IMG/VR virus record: IMGVR_UViG_3300025632_000059
Location: 1 to 28,550 of that record
Direction: 5' to 3' (one strand)
Source: a virus
Length of the DNA stretch: 28,550 nt
Part shown: positions 10,501 through 16,900 of the stretch, one piece after another
Numbering within the stretch: position 1 is the stretch's first letter
Layout of the letters: the number at the start of each line of letters is the position of its first letter
Made by a program: the position numbers and the translations under genes
The notes under the pieces: model-generated
Seen by the model: only the letters and a program-made list of their open reading frames with translations
Database searches by the model: none
What the model was told of the DNA's origin: nothing

Positions 10501-11393
10501 CCAAACATTGAAGCGACCGCATCGCCAAGTATGAAGTTGCCACCAGCCATGGTCTCTTTCCACGCCTTGGATACCGAACGCCCAAACCCAGCAAATGCAC
10601 CACCCTCAACGACCTCTACACCGCCGATGTATTTGTCTTCGTTCAGGTCAACTGAGAGCCCGTAATTATCATACAGATATCTCTCGTAATCACTTACTTT
10701 CTTAGGGTCTTCGAGAATGGATTGAGGTAGGTTTTCCCTAAGCTTAGCACCAGACCTAGTGGCAATGCCAGCTCCTAAGTCTTGAAGAGATTTAGACACC
10801 TGATTCTTAAGTGGAACAGGCATTAGGATGCTCTCTCCCTCAAGCTCTGGATTTCCAGTAAGGTCTCTGTAAACCTCATCAGTTACACCACCCAAAACCC
10901 TTCTATTGATTTCAAAGTCAGGGTCACCCTCTTCAATCAAGAAGTCTACAAGTTCTTTTTTCGCTGTAAACCTTTCGTCCTCGGTTGTTGATTGGTTAAA
11001 TGCGTTTAGAAAATCTTGATAGCTACCTTGACTATTCTCATAGTTGACAATATCCGTAAACTTGGATACATCAAACTTTTCGTAAATCGTTTGTAGGTAT
11101 GCGTTGTCAAAAGACGTGGCATAATCATTCAGGATGTCCGCCTCAAACTGCGGAACTCTTACATCATTTATCCTCGGTGCCGTAAGAAAATCCGAAAGTG
11201 CAGTGTCTTGTTCTCCACCCAGAGATGTAGGTGAACTTGAATCCAATGAATCCACCTCCGAAACCAAGGGAGATTGTGAAGTTTCTTCTTTTTTTTTTTG
11301 ACTATTGTACTGGGCAATAATCGCTAGAAGTTCTGCTTCAGAAGCACCATTAGCCTGCGCTTCAGTAAGCAGTGCCTTTAACTGTTCGTCCAT
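1533..11393 (-). CDS. Giant internal virion protein (polyvalent, zincin motif), 3286 aa
   Basis: Single uninterrupted frame, about 9.9 kb. It starts MDEQLKALLTEAQ with a short helix of the kind that opens many marine-phage internal proteins. In order: glycine-rich hydrophobic segments at about 362-379 and 546-580; a zinc-metalloprotease motif HEAFH at 827-831 with candidate third ligands E888/E889 in AEEFLVELLGD; a GNAT-like region at about 1000-1140 (DGYMGGLFKNP, SLYVNNGWRPV, FAPEGW); a segment around 1270-1480 with RHSWFYDKRDGNPI; long helical Lys-rich stretches; a C-terminal region at about 2650-3030 with INPINLLRN, ADAMVNKDQAAS and a hydrophobic helix near 2951-2970, reminiscent of LPD38-type domains. 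Position after two other internal proteins matches T7 gp16, but it is far longer than that protein. Probably ejected with the DNA to build a conduit and modify host targets. No transglycosylase motif was recognised. A run of 11 A occurs near codons 32-35. Confidence 0.85.
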   Translation of the reverse strand: MDEQLKALLTEAQANGASEAELLAIIAQYNSQKKKEETSQSPLVSEVDSLDSSSPTSLGGEQDTALSDFLTAPRINDVRVPQFEADILNDYATSFDNAYLQTIYEKFDVSKFTDIVNYENSQGSYQDFLNAFNQSTTEDERFTAKKELVDFLIEEGDPDFEINRRVLGGVTDEVYRDLTGNPELEGESILMPVPLKNQVSKSLQDLGAGIATRSGAKLRENLPQSILEDPKKVSDYERYLYDNYGLSVDLNEDKYIGGVEVVEGGAFAGFGRSVSKAWKETMAGGNFILGDAVASMFGDDNWFTQWAIRAGEEGSAQAEEIAKELPISLERLAAKTDKVLSLKGDDGELDDLINDYLRMGGESVPMMGGAIVAGVLTRGAASRSTGLSQLRTSLKGLNRAEQIAKTRQFMAAGKTVSQAKKIVRISRTAGMFTATSAMGMGTQYNAVRDEEWFQEMSGAEKSAYTSIMGVAEGLPALVAANISSRALGRLSKVGKENFVKGLLKATGIGMIEEGVTEGVTAGIQYITSASFNPNVEFDFDDMMADVKDGVYGGIALGGGVSVTAQIPGAIYAGAMAVTSLPSVRDAIQIEKLTKEYDTAPDQATRQEIGRKLEAAVMGRATRNRNRRKFYEDLHENNNEAWSQLTGIQKKIIQLGLQFERTEKGETRDGFKAEMVALLEERTKLEKELGMEYDLDINKEFNRVSGRISKIDRYYNDYGSLFEGDSESTTVTGENADSVLDAINEVTFNRIDQVEKLSTGVSMKRALKNVVTVAKALSKTGKFEGVVIHKTDTSFMNATGEALGRGMWVGKGKIHIYAPAAMENTSFHEAFHDLVLESIGEDAVQQLSVSLYKGLSGELRKKYNNFLAGQRGVKTKQAQAMEGDPMTAEEFLVELLGDITTGDVGIEVKKGLVNQFKDFVAKAVNTIPGVEVDMTEADPRLDDLVTAIQKMTGQLAAGEAVTATEDLRNAAVRAGYNAMMVELADMDTKAQGIYARNRDVEEVTDAGRWAASMAEATDRMKELKMKMVLQVDALSEADAQKIIDDGGKLFMTRDGLGGAYLKSDGYMGGLFKNPDSQLRAISAPLQAIRAREGGKFYDAFATKLESLYVNNGWRPVVRLDFNEEFAPEGWNDADSPLIDKPDVVFFVKGEGKVGDGIRMDEYDDAFNYAEGLANGKPQAFVRELQNKPGLEDFLTKANLTQTELEERKKELLLPDSQRQKRKPIVVEALKSYAAQEINQEQFIEIIRRESPITPFPTVPEVPSILDVGSALTSNKLNAGIIDVNKTIPEGYYVALRLDIPAYDSYDVWVVSIHQGSTNDVRSPNMGGSIGYGQTGLISDVEFLAMPKFAFQIATEKSKSPIARMFGDWRNHDSQQLRQRAVDIMDSDQYNISDHPVGKHEGWVQVGMNPFRHSWFYDKRDGNPIVSASEVIQIGALVLAKDVEKVPVTDERFSMVTKDGVPIKFQHILPGQDGMDTKVSFSNKAQKFGRISNRYAVEDGEFEESASVVLHNAVFDEVLNESQVIVSSPDHMLVGTVFLDEEVLAEGGGGLFYPVRTKNTWAFGQKGDASAFKNTVNKMRAKSPDGKVHVLLVSGTDDKVKSNITTMEAGLNLMDRLVGEGILTQNQIDKLIVDSLNDIIDALPAKKEGRYGEKVKFKGKRADIRSAVEASLRRTDNTSFELRRAYMDKLFANLGRMSVIRENPKSLDKVKEITGVSKLTKSQVGSTLKRTLVLSMIEGHLQGVPKDVVYAAIEVDSDLEVDMMPGNEAFPAAVVMRNAGGNKKTPKIHLFADKPHVNDVMLDNETGLSRADFMEAKLADGEYATKDGVRRSDANERKAIDGRWKGSMGLLQAAYGFGKTRPKAQAIVDSESKAQGSFLKKVSQMIDKAYPSPIITRDKRRKNPVTGLDESQQLDAFAYAKPEVIKTLMDMGLSKEGADMLFKKAVAYKQGRSQGKKEGMRVAIANAAETRKMGTKAKNLQKALTQLKDKSKTFNEFLTKAIELIDGRMKEDSKTPFTRSQITAMVKAIRQAHKTSGKKIEEQGMEAMQTFIDKISVIFDKRDSKAEMQRYLDGIKHAQKLQKRIKRMARPKGRSGAAKNVTTYAKIANGLASINPALLPQNELEGFVSTLMSTISSMSKAKAVFEPEIEAYVGVAFPKTEAGILYNKLSNYQAMEELGRQAVFMARAQLRAAKNNTTVEEEYKKLVQNYERSRLSSSRRAILKFIDDNPTIQHPDTGDTVVLNASNPAHVDLITQILAEQAVTKEELQKDAIINDVLLPRIVANIEKLLEDTQIADILGIYSVADLDFDKLRARLNKLKRHHIINLDYRLDDYLINDSVYGIGYMHALIQGNIDMPSKLEQLVRRKGLKARKGAFFGMLDTVNSYLSNVIPTDRITFAKLRVAIGLAQLTNDFANADFIHSQVVELLENEINRITEDGGSVTTRMDRAIMQLYSMAKQMPEFEGERGQAEAAWYLELRNSMRRTIDYYSEQQSFSNEEIDEFEDAFNYMFGQAETLSEMIARVESERKDVVEMVQFTSDIHSSLMPAFRNYVERYLGKELVVEDNYTAFEVIPETGSRDVDDMLSLRISLNDALASSSLSQTKKVAGSSFERNPRSLKGKNRIGLDFLSVNERTLRDNIILSNTVGSVVRSSYVLNSDAMKAFIPNAKVRMELERKIMLYVQQDTGKVPPVFQPTFKAIGFRFINPINLLRNAVIVRAFGSFGIQTLKQSTVLTSVMFQTKNPIQSIPYLLTTLSEMVYFSLKTLAGKDAKLALDDGRYKLLQNSPVFQRDYEAGNIDPYTGRMSLDEGNLQKIVRTMSDISLKNLKGTDKVAAVASWFTFYGDALITEGVVESFDQIDWDAEAVTPNSTALSYADAMVNKDQAASTPREAADLYMQEKGVKSIIAYLAQNILLPFSRFAVNKKRSISSDAMRIYKGDAQAKKEGGIAMLGHAAELTLFAYIGKVLIPAISSMFIDDDEEEMPKDSRWRDILSQVVVDANPLPPMGIFDNQVKGALNMFLFYPYDVMMEGDFDLGDDDGYERWTRLSKGAPMYYKSAPKDVTQGFTRFLGPYGDFLDDARTVAENLALPPNRVVSSNGTEYFVRPEDKEAMELHYYMKTFLFAGQMFGLSSKEIDVLVREMDDLPKDRRLSNEEALAAYEVIAEKYGNNLEGEVIGEERIMKVIEDKESVFDKKRAADSFRSSVKPLVAEQVMKDEYPEDYKSYIREARKLPKQLKNARDYYAYLRGKSQDMEPQEFEKFKTFIDSYLAIVRPSFYVEEQYIESVEE
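11289..11299. repeat. Homopolymer run of 11 A (coding strand)
   Basis: The minus strand reads CAA followed by nine further A within codons Q-K-K-K of the giant virion gene, about residues 32-35. One extra A would shift the frame and reach a TGA some 37 codons later, giving a product of about 70 residues. Such tracts are prone to polymerase slippage and to sequencing error. Confidence 0.85.
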
Positions 11394-11397
11394 GCGT

Positions 11398-11405
11398 CAA
11401 AAATA
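11398..11405 (-). promoter_or_regulatory. TAnnTTTG box 4 bases before the giant virion gene
   Basis: The minus strand reads TATTTTTG-ACGC-ATG in the 16-base gap ahead of the 3286-aa gene. Spacing to ATG is the same as at 24692-24699. No -33 element at the expected distance. Confidence 0.35.
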
Positions 11406-11409
11406 CGGA

Positions 11410-13038
11410 TTATTCCTGACCTTCCTCCTGTTGAGCTAAGAACTCACGTAGAATCACTTTTGTAGCTGCCTCCTCCAAAATATCCCTACCAATTCTTCTA
11501 CCTGTCGGCTGGTCAACAGCACGGAATTTGCTGTTAATTAGCTCAAACCTTGGGTCGAATGTAAATACAGTTTCTGTGCTTAGGTCAAGACCTTCAATAT
11601 CTTGGGTAACACCCTCGATAAGTCCCGGTCCAGTAGCAATATCATAACCTATGAGCTCACCCCCCGGGCTAAGAACAACATTATTGACAAGGGTTGTTTG
11701 AGCAGCTTCTCCATCCCCTGCCCCTACAGCAAACTTAAATTCTCTGCCCTTGACACTTGCGGGAACACGATACACACTTTGATTAGGTTTTTCTGGAACC
11801 GTGTTGTCATCCTCATCAATGTACGCTGGGATTGTCATGCTGTCTTTTACAGGGATAAGGTCTGTTAATGGCTTGTCGGTCTCTTGAGAGGCCTTAAGTC
11901 TTGCTTGTGCAGCAGCGTCAGAGCGTCTTGCCGAAAGGTCTTGAGCAAGCTGATTGTTTACCTGCACAAGGTTGAATGCCTTTGATGCGGCCTCCTCCAT
12001 GTACAGCTTAACAGCCTTTCTTCTTTCAATGTACTGTCGAGATACAGCACCCATGTTCCCCATCTCTTCCTTAACCTCCTCATCAGACACATCAAATACC
12101 CACTCTCCGCTAGAGTCGAGTTTACCATTACCAATGTTTTTACCGCTGGGTAGCACAGTAAAAATTTCCTCTGCATTGTAAAGAGCAAAAGCCTCAGTAA
12201 AATCTGACTCCGTAAGCTCTGTAGTTCCGGGCTTCTGTAAATTCTTGTAGCCTGTAACAGCGATAGCCTCCATCATTTCAGTACCCCTTACGGAAAACTT
12301 AGATTGAAGGTTCGCGTCAATGTCTTCATAGATTGCCGCTTTGTTAAGTGTACCATCTGCAAACCCAAGGTCTGTAAGGTTTTGGTAGGTTGCCTCGCGA
12401 GCTGCAAGCACGTCTGTATATACAGAGTTACCAAGGTTTTCCGTCATGTATTCGGTACCCTTCCATAGGGTAGAAGGAACAAACACGTCGCTCATGTCCG
12501 CGATGTTAGACTCTCTCCAGTTTATTTGACCGTTGCCCATCACCACCTCAAGCTGTCTAGTCGCTTCGTTCCAACTGTAGTTGGCTTTAGAGTATTCGTT
12601 GTATTTATCTAAGCTTTCTGCAATACCGCCCGATAGGTTCTTGTATTGGCCTTGTGCGATTGACAATCTAGTTTGATTATCTAGTGCACTTTTAGCTGTA
12701 GAAATGTTCTTGAACTCAATAAACTCACCACGAAGTCTTTGATACTCGTCAATGTCTGATTGAACACCAGTTCTGTAAGCTTTTGTTGCAGCATTCTGAT
12801 ACTCAGTCAATAAAATCTGAGCACCATCCCTGTATTTTGATGTGATTCCAGCGGGTACAGCCTCACCGAGCGCGTCGGTAAAGCCCATGGTTTGGTTAGT
12901 CTGAGCTTTTCTTCTTTCAAACTCATCAGACATACCCTGAATGCCTTGGCTTATTCTATCTCCAATCTGAGCACCGATACCTGTGTAGCTAATTGGTGCT
13001 GGGAGAAAACCAGTTTTAAATCTCGTTCCTTCTGCCAT
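11410..13038 (-). CDS. Internal virion protein, 542 aa (T7 gp15-like position)
   Basis: ATG at 13038 (MAEGTRFKTG) lies one base after the TAA of the upstream gene; an in-frame TTG at 13056 is rejected as start because it overlaps that gene. The protein is largely helical and soluble, with a long Lys/Gln/Ala/Glu-rich N-terminal half (for example DEFERRKAQTNQTM, then repeated Tyr-containing helices). A second part has strands and an ARRSDAAAQARLKASQ helix. No catalytic motif or membrane helix was seen. It sits between a small membrane-prone internal protein and the giant virion protein, matching gp15 in the gp14-gp15-gp16 ejection set of T7-like phages. Function is inferred from position and composition; sequence similarity to gp15 was not tested. 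A gap of 16 bases separates it from the giant gene. Confidence 0.72.
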   Translation of the reverse strand: MAEGTRFKTGFLPAPISYTGIGAQIGDRISQGIQGMSDEFERRKAQTNQTMGFTDALGEAVPAGITSKYRDGAQILLTEYQNAATKAYRTGVQSDIDEYQRLRGEFIEFKNISTAKSALDNQTRLSIAQGQYKNLSGGIAESLDKYNEYSKANYSWNEATRQLEVVMGNGQINWRESNIADMSDVFVPSTLWKGTEYMTENLGNSVYTDVLAAREATYQNLTDLGFADGTLNKAAIYEDIDANLQSKFSVRGTEMMEAIAVTGYKNLQKPGTTELTESDFTEAFALYNAEEIFTVLPSGKNIGNGKLDSSGEWVFDVSDEEVKEEMGNMGAVSRQYIERRKAVKLYMEEAASKAFNLVQVNNQLAQDLSARRSDAAAQARLKASQETDKPLTDLIPVKDSMTIPAYIDEDDNTVPEKPNQSVYRVPASVKGREFKFAVGAGDGEAAQTTLVNNVVLSPGGELIGYDIATGPGLIEGVTQDIEGLDLSTETVFTFDPRFELINSKFRAVDQPTGRRIGRDILEEAATKVILREFLAQQEEGQE

Positions 13039-13039
13039 C

Positions 13040-13960
13040 TTAATCTGCTTTTTCAAATCTAGTTACGAGCTTTCTAACGAAGCTGTGAAGTCCTGATTTA
13101 CCCTTACCTGAAAGTTTCTGTAGCCGAGTAGCATCCTCTGGAGCAATAACATACTCGCCTCCAGTAAGGGCAATACCCATAGACTTACCATCTTCATCAA
13201 CTACATACATCTCATTTTTCTCGTGGCTAAACTCACCCGGTGTTTTTTGAACCTCGCCTCCATCTTCCATTTTAGAAAGGGCAATACCGCCTACTGCGGC
13301 CTGAGCCATCCCTCCAAGGGCACCAGCAAAGCCAGCGGAACGCTGTTGTCTAGCTTGAGCAACTTGAGCCTGTGCTAATGCCTGCGCGTCGTAACCATAC
13401 TCGAGGTCTCTCGTAGAGCGGGCCTCTCTTCTGCCAACTTCTTGTTGTTTTGCATCGGCCAAATTTGTAAGAGCCTGCGTTTGTAATTGTTGTTGGGTCA
13501 TGGCTTCCGTTCTCATCTGAGATTGAGCGTCTCTTTGCGCCTGCATCACAGCCCCAAGACCTCTAGCCCCAAACTGACCCGCTGCCTGCGTCGTGGTGGC
13601 TAAGGAACGGTTGATGTCCTCTGTTCTCATCTTAACTAACCTTTGGTCATAGGCGTTTTTTGCAGCCTCGTAGTACTCCGAAGGCGTTGACAAAGATGGT
13701 TGAGAAGCCTTAAGCTTTCTAAGCTCTGTCTCCGCAACTCCAAGTGCCTTTTCACCTCGCTTGATTCCAGCACCCCCAGCAAAAATGTCTACAATACCAC
13801 CCAAAGCAGTGGCAGCTCCAGAGCCTATCATACCCAACGCAGCCGCTGAAGGGGAGTAAGTGCTCCCGCCGCCGCCGCCGCCACTGGGGTCACCACCCCC
13901 GCCAGTGTTGTCGGGAGTTTCTGGTGGTGGAATGTTTGCTTCGTTTCCGTCTTGACTCAT
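13040..13960 (-). CDS. Internal virion protein, 306 aa (T7 gp14-like position)
   Basis: Start ATG at 13960. The first 33 residues are Pro/Gly-rich, with a Gly run (about 20-32) encoded partly by a GCC triplet repeat. A hydrophobic Ala/Gly segment follows (GMIGSGAATALGGIVDIFAG, about 43-62), suited to membrane insertion. Next come long Ala/Gln/Arg-rich coiled-coil stretches (QTQALTNLADAKQQEV, AQALAQAQVAQARQQ), a second small Gly/Ala hydrophobic patch, and a C-terminal module with KTPGEFSHEKNEMYVVD and LTGGEYVIAPEDA. GEYVI-type endings also occur in other phage virion and tape-measure proteins. The composition and place as first of three large post-tail genes fit a gp14-like ejection protein that inserts into the host envelope. 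Ten bases separate it from the upstream tail gene. Confidence 0.74.
   Translation of the reverse strand: MSQDGNEANIPPPETPDNTGGGGDPSGGGGGGSTYSPSAAALGMIGSGAATALGGIVDIFAGGAGIKRGEKALGVAETELRKLKASQPSLSTPSEYYEAAKNAYDQRLVKMRTEDINRSLATTTQAAGQFGARGLGAVMQAQRDAQSQMRTEAMTQQQLQTQALTNLADAKQQEVGRREARSTRDLEYGYDAQALAQAQVAQARQQRSAGFAGALGGMAQAAVGGIALSKMEDGGEVQKTPGEFSHEKNEMYVVDEDGKSMGIALTGGEYVIAPEDATRLQKLSGKGKSGLHSFVRKLVTRFEKAD
13866..13882. repeat. GCC/GGC trinucleotide repeat
   Basis: About five tandem CCG/GCC triplets encode a Gly run in the 306-aa internal virion protein. Unit changes would add or remove glycines without breaking the frame. It is a linker-length microsatellite and does not work as an on/off switch. 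Confidence 0.7.
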
Positions 13961-13965
13961 AGCTA

Positions 13966-13973
13966 CAAATTTA
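13966..13973 (-). promoter_or_regulatory. TAnnTTTG box 5 bases before an internal virion gene
   Basis: The minus strand reads TAAATTTG-TAGCT-ATG. The first three bases are also the TAA stop of the upstream tail gene, so part of the match is forced by coding. No -33 element seen. Confidence 0.3.
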
Positions 13974-16900
13974 TTGGTTTTGTGAATTATCTAGTGGAGA
14001 AGGTGTGTACACCGCATTTACCCCGTACAGCTCAACCGCAGACGTGTTGTCATTTACGAGTTTAAATTTAGCGTAGTAATCTCTCAACACCTCTCCGTTG
14101 ATAACGTCAGAAGATAAGGCCATTAGCGTGCTACCAACAAGGTTGCCGGGGTCGCTGTCTACAACGATTGTCTTTCTGTCCTTTACGGACTGTATAGTTT
14201 TGGTTGTATTGCCCTCTGCGGAGCCCGTAAGAGTTTTAACAGTATCGCCAATACCGAACGGAAGGTTGCTAATCCTAGAGGTGAAGGTGATTTCTTTATT
14301 GCTGTTTGCCTGTGAAGCAACAACACCTAACACAATCCGCTCAGTGCCAATAGAGTCACTGGCATTTGCAGCGATACCACGAGGGATATTGGTGTAGTAC
14401 ATACCCTCCTTCTCCTCAAACATTGCTTCGGTGATGGTGGTGTTTTGCGTGTTGTTTTCTATGGCTCCAGACCAAGTGTCGTTACCCTCAAGGCTCATAG
14501 CTGTGTAAGCCTTTACCATGGATGGTGTTTGCTTAGAAACCATGTCTACCGTAGAGTTAAATTGATTACCGTAGAAGTTGTTTCGAGTAGCATTGATGTT
14601 ATGTCTGTACATCTGACCCCCTTCAAAGGAAAAGAATCTGTTGTGAATATGAGCATACATCTCAGGGATGAAGCTGTATCTCGTCATCCAGAACTCCTTT
14701 GTAGTAGAGTATGCAATGGTTTCCCCATTGTTGGTTACGGCACTCCCCACAGCCACAGCATCGGAAGCATCTGAAGCTACATTAGCCCCGATATCAATGA
14801 TGCTGGTACAGAACTTAATTGAACCGTCTTTACATGACAGCTCAGCAGTACCTCTAAATTCTCCAGATGTACTTAAGACTACATCTACCGGCACTTTTTC
14901 TTCCTTGTCAACATGAATTGGGTCAACGAAAACAGAACCTCTTTTCATCAGGAGGTCGGCATACACAACACCAACATGGGTCTTGTTCCATATCGGCTCT
15001 CTATCATCACTGTTAATGTGTGCGCTGTCCCAAGGGTATTCGTCTTTATCCCAAGTAAGAGTGTTGGTCGATGCAACGATGGACACCCTCCCATCGGCAG
15101 ATGTGACATCCGGATTGGTGGGGGGCTTAACTATATCTCCAACTGTTGTACCCCCAAAACCCAATGGCGCGGTGTCTGTACTTTCAATAGTAACGATGAA
15201 CTCGCTATTCTCTGGGTCAATTCCCGAAGGCAGTCTGGGGGTTGATGTGCTTTCAAAAGCATTCATGAAGGCAGTCTCGAAGAAAGACTCCATTTTAGTG
15301 TCACTAATAGGACTAATGCCAGATGAGGTCACCGCGATAACCTTACCTGAAGACATGTCAGAAAAATAAATCCTTCCGAATCTTTCAACCACCGACTCTG
15401 GATTTCTTCCGGGGCCGTATGTACCAGAAAGATAGGTCTCCTTGCCGAGCACATCAGTGGAAGTGACTAGTTGAGATTGACCCGTGCTTTGGATTAGTGT
15501 TCTTCCTACTGGTGTAAGACTAACCTTGTTTTCCTGTAGGTTAAAGAAGGACTCCCCTGCATCAACCAAGTAGGTGATAATCCCATGCTGACTATTGTAG
15601 TCTTTGAATGGGAACAATGAAGGGTTAAACGAGGAAAGGTTAAGCCTACTGGAGTCGGACACAAACCTGTCACTGTAAGTAACTGCCGACTCACGGGTAA
15701 TCTCTTTTTGCTCTACTGTCTCGACGAATGGTCGGCCAATGTTAATAGCCTTCGAGTCAAAGAAGTCGCTAACGCTTTCTGACTCTACAATTTGCTTTCT
15801 GTATCTAGCCTCATCAACCTTAGTTGGGTCAAAGATTCTAGTGATGCCAGACACTGGGGCAAATGAAGATTCAGGGTTGAACAACTGTTCCCTAATACGC
15901 ATGTAAACGTCACCCTCTCTGAGTGTAATCACACCGGGGAACAGACTGTTTCCACTCCCCACCGTAGTGTCTACAGTGTTTGCGGAGGCCGTGGTTCCGA
16001 TGGTGTTAGAACTAAATGGATTAGACGGATGCACGCTATACACAAACAGCCCGTTGCCCTCTGGCCTAACACTCTCAACAAAAACCCTACCAGTAGAACT
16101 AATTGCATCGCCGTCGGCGTTGTCTCCAGTGTTCACCCTGTCTCCATTGTACAACCTCTGAGAAGAGATAAACGAAAACTCACCCTCAACGGTGATGCTA
16201 AAAGCGGGAACTGAGGTGTTACTGCGGTCACCCCCGTGAGTTCTAGTTCCGCCTATTGTTTTGATGTCGTAACACCTACCAACCTCATAGTAAATCCTGT
16301 TCTCTTGCCCTTTTTGAGGTCTGTAAATTTCTACCACACATCCCTGAGAAAAGAAGTCCGTACCCACAGCAATCTCATCCCTACTAAACCTTGGAGTATT
16401 GTTGTCCCTAACAGTTAAAAACCATCCTGTTCTTCGGAAATTGTTTTCATCAGACTGAACCGCACCACCATCAGAGGCCGTAGATTGTACGGATAGTTTA
16501 ATTGGATTCTTGTCGTCGTCTACATAGTACTTGTAGGAGGTGATTGCAAACTCGTGCATCGGTCTAATACGGCTGCCGTCTGGACCAACGTACTCGATGA
16601 TTCGCATTACATCTCCCTCCTGATACTGATAGTCTAACTGCCCTCCTTTAAATTCCTTGTAAGAGTTTGCCTTACCCTCAGTAGGCCTCATAGACACAAA
16701 GATTTGACCATTGATTCCGCCAGCAATGGATTCGATAACTGGTCTATCCCTATCTGCTACCACATTCTGAGGAGAGAGAATGTCGGAGAATGTCGTTTGC
16801 TTTCCTAGGCAAGCCTCAGCAATACTCACCTGCATAATCTTATCGTAGCTGGTGTTTTTGCTGTACATGGGAGCCCATTTTGATGCCCACTCTGGTGGCT

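Noticed and set aside
1533-11393. Transglycosylase or lysozyme domain expected in a gp16-like protein
   Set aside because: No convincing ES...N/GLxQ type catalytic block was recognised on reading the sequence.
13039-13056. TTG start giving six extra residues on the 542-aa internal protein
   Set aside because: The ATG at 13038 directly follows the upstream stop and gives a normal MAEG start; the TTG would overlap the upstream gene without benefit.
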